Positions 8,755 to 18,843 of a DNA stretch of 32,047 nucleotides are shown here, piece by piece. Both the position numbers and the translations under genes were made by a program. The notes under the pieces are model-generated. The model worked only from the letters and a program-made list of their open reading frames with translations, was not told where the DNA came from and did no database searches. This DNA comes from Tissierellia bacterium (lineage in GTDB: Bacteria; Bacillota; Clostridia; Tissierellales; Tepidimicrobiaceae): NCBI GenBank assembly GCA_012728075.1, contig JAAYFV010000041.1:1-32047 (forward strand). The letters are read 5' to 3'. Each line of letters begins with the position of its first letter. Within the stretch, counting starts at the first letter, position 1.

Positions 8755-10122
8755 ATGAAGAAACTAGATAGAAAAGAATTGATTTTAAATGGTATTATGT
8801 ATAAGGTAATTATTATATTATCATTACCTATTATGTTAAACAACTTTATTCAAACCCTATATAATCTTGCTGATGCCATGTGGGTTAGTAAACTAGGTTC
8901 TGTGCAGTTTGCAGCTACTTCTTTCGTATGGCCAGTAATTTTTTTATTTATCTCTTTAGGAATAGGAATTTCTGTTGCAGGTACATCTATACTATCTCAA
9001 CTGGTAGGAGCATCGGAATATGAAGAAGCCAATAGATATGCATCTCAGCTTATGGCTATATCTATGATTTTTTCAGTTATATTTGCCCTTTTAGGTTATT
9101 TTTTAAGTCCGTATATTGTAGGGTGGATGGGGGCAACTGGAGATTTAGCTAAGTATAGCAATATATATTTGCAAATTAGTTTTTTAGGATTTCCTTTTGT
9201 ATTTTTGTTTTTCAACTTTAACTCTATTATGAATGCCCAGGGAAACACCTTAGCACCAACAATATTAAGTGGCATATCTGCTATAATAAATGTAATACTA
9301 GATCCAATTTTTATATTTACATTAAATATGGGAGTAGCAGGGGCTGCTATTGCAACGGTTTTATCCCAGGCACTATTAGTGTTTGCTGGAATTTACATAC
9401 TAAAAAAACACTCCCCTATGATTAAATTGGATTTTAAGGGATTTAAGTTTAATAAAAATATGCTTAAAAAAATCGTAGAAATAGGTTTTCCTTCCACTAT
9501 AGGGCAATCAGGTGCTGCTTTAGGATTTACCGTATTAAATAGCTTTATTGCTTCTTAAGGTACTTCTACTTTGGCAGCTTTTGCAATGGTTAATAGAATA
9601 ACCTCATTGATAATGCAGCCTCCTATGGGAATTGGAGCTGCCTTAACATCTATAGTAGGTCAAAATATAGGTGCAAACCAGTTTGATAGAGTAATGGAAG
9701 CTTTTAAAAAATCTACCATAATAGTACTATCCCTTTCCATAGTGGGAACAGGATTTTTAATTTGGAAGGATAAGGGAATTATAGATTTTTTTATGCGCTC
9801 AAAGGATGATATGGAAGTAATAAATCAAGGAATTACTTTTCTTAGATATATATCTGTATCCATGCCCTTCATGGGAATGTTCAGTATATTTCAGGGATTA
9901 TTTCAAGGTTCAGGGCATACTAAATATTCAATGGCAATGGCCATAGGACGTCTTTGGTTTATTAGAATACCTATGATATTAGTATTTAAACACTTAATGA
10001 AAATTGGACCAGAAGGAATATGGTTTTCTATGAGTTTTAGCAATTTTTTAATATGTGTATATGGATATATAATATATAGGAAAGGGAAATGGAAGAAAAA
10101 GGTTATAAGGGAAGAGTATTAA
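8755..10122 (+). pseudogene. MATE family efflux transporter, interrupted by a single in-frame TAA at 9556-9558
   Basis: ORFs 8755-9558 and 9571-10122 are in the same frame. FIAS*GTSTLAAFAMVN aligns with FIASYGTSTMAAYGMVN of the intact paralog at 4149, so TAT (Tyr) became TAA. Confidence 0.88.
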
Positions 10123-10250
10123 TAGGCATAATTATATAATAAATATCTATGATATATTCATAGGTATTTATTTTTTATCTAGAAAACCAAGCTATACTAG
10201 GTGTATAATAGTAGAAGATTTAACAATATAATTATGCGAGGAGTGTTAAC

Positions 10251-10793
10251 ATGATAAAAAGAATTAAAGTCAATTTAGATGTAGTAGAGGCAATGCTATA
10301 CTACTGGCAAGCCACAAGTGAAAAGGAAAAGGTAGGAGAGTCCTATATAATTAGTATAGGGGAATTTCCAGAAATGAAATATTTATATGGTGAAGGATTT
10401 GATAAAGAATCTGTAAGGAAGGTTTTGAGTGCTATTTCCAATAGGGAAATGTTAAATAGTGAAAGTAAAAAGGATAGAAAATATTGGAATAATAATATGT
10501 GGATGTTGGAAGATTTGGAATTCACAAATATGATGGTTGCCCCATTGAAGACATTAAATTTAAATAATTTAATTGATAAACTAAATAATGCAAATAATGC
10601 TTTTGAATATGAAGAGATAGAAGTAATATTTATCCCTGGGCATTTAGATGAATATATTATAGATGAAAACAAACTTGTAGTTAATTTTTTTAGAGTAATG
10701 CCAGATTTATATGGAGAAGGGAATGTAACTATAGCAGGTAAGGATTTAAATGATTATTTAGAAGAAAAATTATTGAAACTGGTTAGTAAATAA
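10251..10793 (+). CDS. Conserved hypothetical protein
   Basis: 180-aa ORF with a GCGAGGAG RBS; no domain recognised. Confidence 0.6.
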   Translation: MIKRIKVNLDVVEAMLYYWQATSEKEKVGESYIISIGEFPEMKYLYGEGFDKESVRKVLSAISNREMLNSESKKDRKYWNNNMWMLEDLEFTNMMVAPLKTLNLNNLIDKLNNANNAFEYEEIEVIFIPGHLDEYIIDENKLVVNFFRVMPDLYGEGNVTIAGKDLNDYLEEKLLKLVSK

Positions 10794-10854
10794 TCCTTGC
10801 AAAATAGAAAATAATGATATATAATTAAGCTTAATTAAAATATTGAGTTTAAAT

Positions 10855-11116
10855 TCTATGTTAGGGAGTAGTAGTTAAGGTCGATTATCTACAGAGAGCT
10901 GGTGTAGGTGAGAACCTAGCGATATAGATTTTAATGAATGGACCCTATAGAAGCAGTGGGAAAGTCGAAAGATGAGTATCACTAGCCGGAAGCCAACCGT
11001 TATCTATGGACAGGACATGTTAGTGTCCCATTAAGAGTGATGCTTTTGTGCATAATTTAGGTGGTACCGTGGATTAATAACCTTCACCCTAATTTTTTAG
11101 GGTGGAGGTTTTTTTT
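10855..11116 (+). promoter_or_regulatory. T-box leader with Trp (UGG) specifier
   Basis: Stem I AG-bulge/apical region AGAGAGCTGGTGTAGGTGAGAACCTAGC; specifier-loop candidate GAA-TGG-A at 10939-10941; T-box AGGTGGTACCGTGG at about 11060-11072; terminator CCTTCACCCTaattttttAGGGTGGAGG (11081-11108) with T8. Confidence 0.92.
11081..11116 (+). terminator. T-box-regulated intrinsic terminator
   Basis: 10-bp stem followed by an 8-T run. Confidence 0.9.
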
Positions 11117-11138
11117 ATTAAAAAAGGAGGAGAAGTAT

Positions 11139-12311
11139 ATGAAAAGATTTAATGGTTATTTTGGAGAATATGGAGGTTCCTATGTACCAGAGGACTTAAA
11201 GGAGGTGTTAAAAGAATTAGAAGAGAACTTTTATAAGTATGTGGATGATAAGGATTTTAAAGAGGAATTAAATTATTATTTTAAGGATTATGTTGGTAGA
11301 GAAAGCCCTCTATATTATGCCGAAAAATTGTCTAAATACGCTGGTGGAGCAAAGATATATTTAAAGAGAGAGGATCTTAACCATACTGGAGCTCATAAAA
11401 TAAACAATGCCATAGGACAAGCATTGTTGGCTAAGAGGATGGGTAAAAACAGAATAATAGCAGAAACGGGTGCTGGACAACATGGAGTTGCTACTGCTAC
11501 TGTGTGTGCGTTATTTGATATGGATTGTACCGTATACATGGGAGCTGTAGATGTGAAGAGACAAGAGCATAATGTATTTAGAATGGAATTATTAGGGGCT
11601 AATGTGGTACCTGTAAAAGAAGGTAATGCTACTTTAAAAGAAGCTGTGGATAAGGCGCTGGAAGACTTTGTAAAAAATGCTCATAATACTTTCTATCTAT
11701 TAGGTTCAGCTGTTGGACCTCATCCTTATCCTATTATAGTTAGGGAATTTCAAAGTATAATAGGAAAAGAGGCTAGAAAACAAATATTGGAGAAGGAAAA
11801 TAGATTACCAGATTATCTAATAGCATGTGTAGGGGGAGGGAGCAATGCCATAGGTTTATTCCATCCTTTCGTTAATGATAAAGAGGTAAAATTTATAGGA
11901 GTGGAACCTGCTGGGAAGGGAATTGATTCAGGCTATCATGCTGCTTCCATTTTAAAAGGGAAACCTGATATAATCCATGGATTTAAATGTTATACATTAG
12001 ATGAAAAAGAAACTAATATCCATTCTATAGCTGCAGGATTAGATTATCCTGGTGTAGGACCAGAGCATAGTTATTATAAGGATATAAAAAGAGCAGAATA
12101 TGTTTCTGTTACAGATAAGGAGGCATTAGACGCTTTTTATAAATTATCTAAGTTGGAAGGGGTAATACCTGCATTAGAAAGTGCCCATGGAATAGCATAT
12201 GGAATAAAATTAGCATCTACTTTACCTCAGGATAAAATAATCATAATAAACTTATCAGGAAGAGGAGATAAAGATATAAATCAAATAATGGATATGAGAA
12301 ATATAATTTGA
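11139..12311 (+). CDS. trpB: Tryptophan synthase beta chain (TrpB1 type)
   Basis: [48 protein letters not shown] (PLP Lys), [24 protein letters not shown] 11139 follows GGAGGAG; the track start at 11061 lies in the T-box. Confidence 0.95.
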   Translation: MKRFNGYFGEYGGSYVPEDLKEVLKELEENFYKYVDDKDFKEELNYYFKDYVGRESPLYYAEKLSKYAGGAKIYLKREDLNHTGAHKINNAIGQALLAKRMGKNRIIAETGAGQHGVATATVCALFDMDCTVYMGAVDVKRQEHNVFRMELLGANVVPVKEGNATLKEAVDKALEDFVKNAHNTFYLLGSAVGPHPYPIIVREFQSIIGKEARKQILEKENRLPDYLIACVGGGSNAIGLFHPFVNDKEVKFIGVEPAGKGIDSGYHAASILKGKPDIIHGFKCYTLDEKETNIHSIAAGLDYPGVGPEHSYYKDIKRAEYVSVTDKEALDAFYKLSKLEGVIPALESAHGIAYGIKLASTLPQDKIIIINLSGRGDKDINQIMDMRNII

Positions 12312-12318
12312 AGAGAAA

Positions 12319-12366
12319 CATAAAGGGCATCTATTGTATATGTAAATAGATGCCCTTTATGTTTAC
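12319..12366 (+). terminator. Rho-independent terminator after trpB
   Basis: CATAAAGGGCATCTATT gtatatgta AATAGATGCCCTTTATG 17-bp perfect stem plus T's. Confidence 0.85.
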
Positions 12367-12517
12367 ACTTTTTAAGGCTTTTATAAGATTGGGGATATAG
12401 TGTTGAGGGCTACTTTTGACATGGAACAACCTTCTTGATTTAAATATAATATATGTTGTTGAATAGGTCAAGCATATTACAATATTATATGACAATTTTA
12501 TTTTAACACATAAACCT

Positions 12518-12557
12518 TGCCACTAACTCATGACTGAAGTCACAAGTGGGCGTGGCA
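12518..12557. repeat. 40-nt imperfect palindrome resembling an IS200/IS605-type subterminal hairpin
   Basis: TGCCAC ta ACT ca TGACT ga AGTCA ca AGT gggc GTGGCA; no transposase nearby. Confidence 0.35.
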
Positions 12558-12697
12558 TTTTATCAAATTGGTATATTTACGGTTTTGGTTATTATGCTAA
12601 TTATATTATCTTAAAAAAGAGTCTAATTTAATTAAGATAAAATAGTTAATTTTAGTTATAAAAGGGTAAGGATAATATAGAATATTTAGACGAAAGG

Positions 12698-13198
12698 ATG
12701 AGTGAATTGTTACAAGAAGAACTGAATATTATTAGTCAGGCTATATTAAATGAGGTAGAAGGTTATGAATTTTACCAGATGGCAGCAAATCAAGCTGGAA
12801 CTAAAAGTAGTAAAGATGCTTTCATGGAACTAGCCAATGAAGAGTTAAAACATGTAGAGTTTTTAGAAGAATTATTTGATAAAATAAAAAAGGATGAAGG
12901 TGACGATTTTAAATTAGCTTTTGATGTAGCTCCCCCTTCTCCAGATATCTATAATTGGGAAAAGGTAGATAAGGAATACACTAGTCTAGCCATGTCTGTG
13001 TTTAGCATTGGGATACAGATGGAAAAAGCATCTATTCAATTCTACGAAGAGGCTAAATCCAAGACTCAAATTGAAGAAGCCAAAAAGCTATATGATCTAT
13101 TAATAAAATGGGAGAAGGTACATTTGGAGCAATTTACAGAACAGTATAATATATACAAGGATGAATGGTGGGCAGACCAAAATTTTGCACCGTTTTAG
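12698..13198 (+). CDS. Ferritin-like/rubrerythrin-type diiron protein
   Basis: Helical protein with two E...ExxH-type repeats (ILNEVEGYEFY...ANEELKHVEFLE; MEKASIQFYEEA...WEKVHLEQF). Confidence 0.75.
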   Translation: MSELLQEELNIISQAILNEVEGYEFYQMAANQAGTKSSKDAFMELANEELKHVEFLEELFDKIKKDEGDDFKLAFDVAPPSPDIYNWEKVDKEYTSLAMSVFSIGIQMEKASIQFYEEAKSKTQIEEAKKLYDLLIKWEKVHLEQFTEQYNIYKDEWWADQNFAPF

Positions 13199-13207
13199 TA
13201 TAGTCAT

Positions 13208-13240
13208 AAAAGAGAGTTGCTTGTGCAATTCTCTTTTATA
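13208..13240 (+). terminator. Hairpin terminator
   Basis: AAAGAGAGTTGC ttgt GCAATTCTCTTTT. Confidence 0.7.
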
Positions 13241-13299
13241 TTATTAATCCATATTAGATAGAAAATAGAATATATACTATAAGTTTTAGAGGTGATATA

Positions 13300-13665
13300 G
13301 TGGAAAGCTTGAAACAATTTAGTGTAATATTGATTATTCTTTTTTCAGGACAGATTATTCAGCAAAAAACTAGTATACCTATTCCAGGAACAGTACTAGG
13401 TATGATTATATTATTGTTTTTACTTATGACTAGAATTATCAAGATAGAAAAAATAGAAAGGATAACCAATATATTATTGGAACATTTAACCTTATTCTTT
13501 GTACCTGTAAGCGTAGGAATAATAAATGTATTTGATAAGATAAAGGATACATGGCTACCCCTTTTGATTATAATATTTGTTTCTACTCTGGTAGTCATGA
13601 TAGTAACAGGATTGACCATTCAAATATTGAACAAACATACTGATAAGTCTAAGAAAGGAGCTTAA
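13300..13665 (+). CDS. lrgA: CidA/LrgA family holin-like protein
   Basis: Small 4-TM protein (IPIPGTVLGMIILLFLL); adjacent to lrgB; GTG start. Confidence 0.8.
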   Translation: MESLKQFSVILIILFSGQIIQQKTSIPIPGTVLGMIILLFLLMTRIIKIEKIERITNILLEHLTLFFVPVSVGIINVFDKIKDTWLPLLIIIFVSTLVVMIVTGLTIQILNKHTDKSKKGA

Positions 13666-13668
13666 TAT

Positions 13669-14364
13669 ATGGGGATGTATTTAGACACCCCTTTATTTGG
13701 GGTAAGTATATCTATAATAGCATTTTTTATAGGTATTTATATAAATAAAAAGACCAACAAGGGGATACTAAATCCTTTAATAGTATCTTCTATTATCATA
13801 ATAGGCTTTTTACTATATTTTGATATAGATTATGAAATATATAATAAGGGAGGAAGCATGATCAGCTTTTTCATAGCTCCTGCCACAGTGGTATTGGCAG
13901 TTCCCCTTTATAAAAATATAAGATTATTAAAGGGAAAATGGTTTAATGTATTGACTGGTATAACCTTGGGGAGCTTAGCAGGGCTGTTTTCCATATATAT
14001 ATTAAGTAAGCTGTTTAAAATAGAAGCTACTGTAATGATATCCTTATTCCCTAAGTCCACCACAGCAGCTATTTCCATGGAAATAGCAGAGCATATTGGC
14101 GGTATTCCAGCCTTGGCATTAGCCTTTACAGTGTTAACAGGGAATATTGGATATTTTATGGCTGAATATATATTCAAATGGTTTAATATAGAGGATAAGA
14201 TGTCCAAAGGTTTAGCCTTAGGCACTACAGCCCATGTTCTAGGAACGGCTAAGGCCATGGAATTAGGGGAGACGGAAGGAGCCTTAAGCTCTTTAGCCAT
14301 AACTGTAGCAGGTATAGTATCGGTATTTTTGATCCCTTGGTTTATGAAGCTTTTATCCCTATGA
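13669..14364 (+). CDS. lrgB: LrgB family protein
   Basis: LrgB signatures (FFIAPATVVLAVPLYKN, PKSTTAAISMEIAEHIGG, GTTAHVLGTAKA). Confidence 0.87.
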   Translation: MGMYLDTPLFGVSISIIAFFIGIYINKKTNKGILNPLIVSSIIIIGFLLYFDIDYEIYNKGGSMISFFIAPATVVLAVPLYKNIRLLKGKWFNVLTGITLGSLAGLFSIYILSKLFKIEATVMISLFPKSTTAAISMEIAEHIGGIPALALAFTVLTGNIGYFMAEYIFKWFNIEDKMSKGLALGTTAHVLGTAKAMELGETEGALSSLAITVAGIVSVFLIPWFMKLLSL

Positions 14365-14389
14365 ACACCTACTTAAAGGATGTGATTAT

Positions 14390-14711
14390 GTGGAGAAGAA
14401 TATATTTATTACAGGAATTACTGGTACCATGGGAGGTGAAGGATTTAAACAATTATTAAATAGGCAGGATAGGTTTAATATCATATCCTTAGTAAGACCT
14501 TCTAATAAGAATAAAAAACTATTAAAACCCTATTTAAATAATCCTAATATAAAAATCATATTGATACTATTTAATGTGATTTTAGATACCAGGCCACTGG
14601 TGCCCTGAGTGTGAAGCTTCTTCCTGGAATTATGGGAAAATTGCTGAAAAAAATCCATTTTTTGCTCAAGTTTGGTATCCTATCTATTCAGAAAGAGAAA
14701 AAAATTATTAG
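14390..14711 (+). pseudogene. Internally deleted NAD-dependent epimerase/SDR-type gene with C-terminal zinc-ribbon-like tail
   Basis: N-terminal Rossmann start NIFITGITGTMGGEGFKQLL in one frame; shifted frame at 14586-14711 reads IPGHWCPECEASSWNYGKIAEKNPFFAQVWYPIYSEREKNY*. The middle is missing. Confidence 0.65.
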
Positions 14712-14782
14712 TATAAGGATATACTATAACTGTAAAAAATAGCAAACTATGATATTATATATTATATAGGAGGAGGGAAATT

Positions 14783-15340
14783 ATGAAAAAGGAGATTGTT
14801 GAATGGATAAAAGCTATAGGTATGACTTTAATAGTAGGTTTTATTATCACCTCCTTTATAGGTGGAACTAGAGTTCATGGTAGTTCTATGAATCCAACTT
14901 TGGCTCAAGATGATTTTTTAATTACCTTTAATAATATAAAAAATATAGATAGAGGAGATATTATTATTGCAAATACGGATTTAGAGATTACCTCAGAGGA
15001 TTTAAAGGACCTAGCACCTTTAAGCAAGTTAAAAGCAGGTAGTACTAAAAAGGTAATAAAGCGAGTAATTGCTGTAGAAGGAGATAGCTTAATAATCAAA
15101 GATGGAAGGGTATATCTAAATGGGGAAGAGCTAAGGGAAAACTATATTAATGGAAATGAAACCTTTGGTGATTTGATCATAGAAAGGATCCCTAAAGGAA
15201 AGGTATTTGTCATGGGAGATAATCGAGGTAATAGTCTAGATAGCAGAGATGAAAGGATTGGATTGGTAGATAGGGATGATGTAGTAGGAAAGGCAGTTTT
15301 TCGCCTATTTCCCTTTTCAAAATTTGGTTTATTAAAATAA
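14783..15340 (+). CDS. lepB: Type I signal peptidase
   Basis: N-terminal TM, catalytic [25 protein letters not shown]. Confidence 0.92.
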   Translation: MKKEIVEWIKAIGMTLIVGFIITSFIGGTRVHGSSMNPTLAQDDFLITFNNIKNIDRGDIIIANTDLEITSEDLKDLAPLSKLKAGSTKKVIKRVIAVEGDSLIIKDGRVYLNGEELRENYINGNETFGDLIIERIPKGKVFVMGDNRGNSLDSRDERIGLVDRDDVVGKAVFRLFPFSKFGLLK

Positions 15341-15362
15341 TCAATATAAAGGAGATGGAAAT

Positions 15363-15839
15363 ATGAAGGAAATAGTATTAGCAGGAGGTTGTTTTTGGGG
15401 AATAGAAGAATATATGTCTAGAATAGATGGGGTAGTAGATACAAAAGTTGGTTATGCTAATGGTATAGTAGAGAACCCTACCTATGAACAAGTATGTACC
15501 AATACTACTGGGCACGCTGAAGCATGCTATGTCAAATTCGATGAAAATATAATATCCTTAGAAGAATTGTTAAATAAATATTGGAATATAATTGATCCAA
15601 CTCTTCTAAATAGACAAGGCCCAGATATTGGTAGTCAATATAGGACGGGTATATACTATATAGACGAAAAAGATTTACCTACTATAATGAAGTCCTTTGA
15701 AGAACAGAAGAAAAAATATAATGAGCCAATAGTTACAGAAGTAGAGCCTTTGAAAACTTTTTATGAGGCTGAAGAATATCATCAAAAATATCTAAAAAAG
15801 AATCCAGGAGGTTATTGTCATATAAATCTAGATGCCTAA
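15363..15839 (+). CDS. msrA: Peptide-methionine (S)-S-oxide reductase
   Basis: [10 protein letters not shown] active site, [20 protein letters not shown]. Confidence 0.95.
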   Translation: MKEIVLAGGCFWGIEEYMSRIDGVVDTKVGYANGIVENPTYEQVCTNTTGHAEACYVKFDENIISLEELLNKYWNIIDPTLLNRQGPDIGSQYRTGIYYIDEKDLPTIMKSFEEQKKKYNEPIVTEVEPLKTFYEAEEYHQKYLKKNPGGYCHINLDA

Positions 15840-15844
15840 TAATG

Positions 15845-15884
15845 AAATAGCTATCCATTAGGTATACCTAATGGATAGCTATTT
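15845..15884. terminator. 40-bp perfect palindrome, likely bidirectional terminator between convergent genes
   Basis: AAATAGCTATCCATTAGGTA|TACCTAATGGATAGCTATTT between msrA (+) and a HAD gene (-). Confidence 0.8.
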
Positions 15885-15898
15885 ATTATGGTAAAAGA

Positions 15899-16546
15899 TT
15901 ATTCAAATAGTTTTTCTATAATATCCAAGTTTAATTCATCAAAATTTGAAATTACTAAATCTGCTTGGGACAGATCCTGCTCTCCTGAACCAGGATTTTT
16001 AAGACCAATACATTTCATCCCAGCAGCTTTGGCTGCTACAACTCCATTTTTAGCATCTTCAATTACTAAGCAATCCGATGGTTTAATTCCCATTTCTTTT
16101 ACAGCTTTTAAAAATATCTCTGGATGAGGCTTTCCATGGATAACATCATCACCACTTATGGATACTTTAAAATATCTATCCAATTTAAATCGATCCATCA
16201 CTAGATCTACTATTTTCCTATTATTTGAAGAGGCCAATCCCATTATGTATCCTTTATCATGGAGAGTTTTTATAAATTGTTCAAAATTATCTACTAGTTT
16301 AACTAGATGAATATTTTCAATAAATCGCTTTCTCTTAATATCAATGATTTCCTCTAAAGATTTTTCAATATTAAATTTGTCTTTTAGTATACTCCACATG
16401 TGATAATCCGTAGTACCTATAAGAGCATTATGTTCTTCTTTGGTCATCTTTCCTCCTAATTCTTCTAATAATTCCATTTCCAATTTTTGATGTAAAGGTT
16501 CGCTATCGATTATAACCCCATCCATATCAAATATAATTCCTTTCAA
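15899..16546 (-). CDS. HAD-IA family phosphatase (beta-phosphoglucomutase-like)
   Basis: DMDGVIIDSEP, GLASSN, KPHPEIFLKA, VIEDAKNGVVAAKAAGM. Confidence 0.87.
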   Translation of the reverse strand: MKGIIFDMDGVIIDSEPLHQKLEMELLEELGGKMTKEEHNALIGTTDYHMWSILKDKFNIEKSLEEIIDIKRKRFIENIHLVKLVDNFEQFIKTLHDKGYIMGLASSNNRKIVDLVMDRFKLDRYFKVSISGDDVIHGKPHPEIFLKAVKEMGIKPSDCLVIEDAKNGVVAAKAAGMKCIGLKNPGSGEQDLSQADLVISNFDELNLDIIEKLFE

Positions 16547-16691
16547 TTTACCACTCCTTATCCATTGATTATAGAAGAAATATTTAATATAATACTAGAT
16601 GTTGTCTTTTAAAAATATGTCTAAAATTGAATATACACTATATTTGAATATAAGTCAAAATTATCTCAATAATCATCATCCCAACATATTG

Positions 16692-16738
16692 ACACAACAT
16701 ATAGAGCTTTGATAATATATATATACAATATATTGTAA
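16692..16738 (+). promoter_or_regulatory. Tandem NrdR-box-like elements upstream of nrdD
   Basis: ACACAACATATAGAGC (16692) and ATACAATATATTGTAA (16723); each about 13/16 to ACACWATATATWGTGT; 31 bp start-to-start. Confidence 0.55.
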
Positions 16739-16763
16739 TATATCTAAAATTGGGGGTAATAAA

Positions 16764-18123
16764 ATGATTACTAAAATCAAAAAAAGAGATGGAAGGGAAG
16801 TGCCTTTCAATATTGAAAAAATAGCAAATGCAATATTTAAGGCAGCTCAAGCAGCTGGAGGTCAGGATTATGATTTAGCTTTAAAATTAGCTGAAGAAGT
16901 AACTTTTCAATTAAATGAAAAGTATGAAGGCCAAGTTCCAGGTGTGGAAGATATCCAGGATGTAGTAGAGAAAACTCTTATAGAAAAGGGTCATGCTAAA
17001 ACTGCTAAAGAATATATTTTGTACAGAGCTGAAAGGACTAGAATCCGAGAAATGGATACAAGGTTAATGAGGGTATACGAGGATTTAACCTTTAAAAGGG
17101 CAGAAGATGTAGATATTAAAAGGGAAAATGCCAATATAGATGGTAATACCGCTATGGGTACTATGTTGAAATACGGTTCAGAAGGGGCAAAGGAATTCTA
17201 CGATTTGTTTGTGTTAAATCCTGCCCATTCAAAAGCCCATAAAAATGGAGATATACATATCCATGATTTAGATTTTTTGACTTTAACTACTACTTGTTGT
17301 CAAATAGATATAGTAAATTTATTTAATGGTGGTTTTAACACAGGACATGGATATTTAAGGGAACCTAATGATATCCAATCTTATTCAGCACTAGCCTGTA
17401 TTGCAATCCAATCCAACCAAAACGATCAACATGGTGGTCAAAGTATACCTAATTTTGACTATGGGATGGCATTGGGAGTGAGAAAAACTTACAGGAAAAC
17501 TTATAGACAGAATCTGCTTAAAAGTATTGAACTATTGGTAGAAGATGTAGATCTAAAGGATAATGTAAACAATATATTTAGTATATTGGAAAAAGAATAT
17601 AATCTAGTACCTACTTTGGAAGATAATGATGAATATAAGCAGAAGGAAGCTGAATACTTAAAGGAGCTTTTAAATGACAATAAAATAGTTGAAAGAATAC
17701 AGGATTTTGCTGAAAGAAATGCTTATAAAGACACGGATAGAAGGACTTATCAAGCCATGGAGGCATTGATTCATAATTTAAATACTATGCATTCTAGAGC
17801 AGGAGCACAAATCCCCTTTAGTTCTATTAATTACGGTACAGACACTTCTCCTGAAGGAAGGATGGTTATGAGAAATCTTCTTCTATCTACAGAAGTGGGA
17901 TTAGGAAATGGTGAAACTCCCATATTCCCAATACAGATATTTAAAGTAAAAGAAGGAGTAAACTATAATCCAGGAGATCCTAATTATGATCTATTTAGAT
18001 TGGCTTGTAAAGTAAGCGCTAAAAGATTATTTCCTAATTTCTCCTTCATAGATGCTCCCTTCAATATTAAGTACTATAAAGAAGGACATCCAGAAACAGA
18101 AATTGCCTATATGGGCTGTAGAA
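16764..18123 (+). CDS. nrdD: Anaerobic ribonucleoside-triphosphate reductase, exon 1
   Basis: ATP-cone domain (KKRDGREVPFNIEKIANAIFKAA) and NrdD catalytic domain up to YMGCR; interrupted by a group II intron in the next codon. Confidence 0.93.
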
Positions 18124-18843
18124 GTGCGTTACGTTGTGCCTAAACTCGGAAGAGAGGACGGTACCACTTGTTAAATTAAACAAGTAGAACTATATATTCA
18201 AAGATAGGAATGAGAGGGTAACGCCTTAAAACTATCTCCCTGAACCTCCCAAGTGCATTTTAGTAGCATATGACTAAAAGGTGCTAAGCTGGGTAAAGTC
18301 GCCTGAGAGCTACCCTAAAAGACGAGAGTCTACAGGAAAATTGCAACAATTATTAGTTGAGTAGTGATAGGGCGGGGGTCTAATAGCTACCTATGGTTAG
18401 GATGTCTCTGAACGAGACTGACGAAAACTGGAATGTACGAGTCTAAAAGCCCATTCAGCAGAAATGCTGTCAACACATAATAGTGTGGTTGATGAGGTAA
18501 AGTACAACTTTCGGCTAGGAAATACCTTATAATGTTAAAGGCATTATCAAGTCAACAGGCTCAGACAGTAGCCTAAGGGTAGTATAAATGGAGAGAATAT
18601 ATGGAACGTAAAAAGCTAGTTTACGTAGAGGTGATATAGCCACCAAAGACACGGTAGTTAGGAAAACTAATAAGGTATAACTAACTTTTAAAACTAGTGA
18701 GAGAGGTGTTAGAGTACCTATGAAATACTGATAATAAAGTATGGAGGGAAAGGCACTAGTCGTTATAATTTTGTATAATTTACAATTCCTCACGTTCAAG
18801 GTTCCAGTAAGACTAAGAAATCTACTCATGAGGGGGTAGAAAC

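Noticed and set aside
11061-11138. Track start of trpB at GTG 11061
   Set aside because: Lies within the T-box and terminator; ATG 11139 has GGAGGAG and matches the TrpB N-terminus.
15888-16127. 79-aa + strand ORF
   Set aside because: Antisense to the HAD phosphatase gene.
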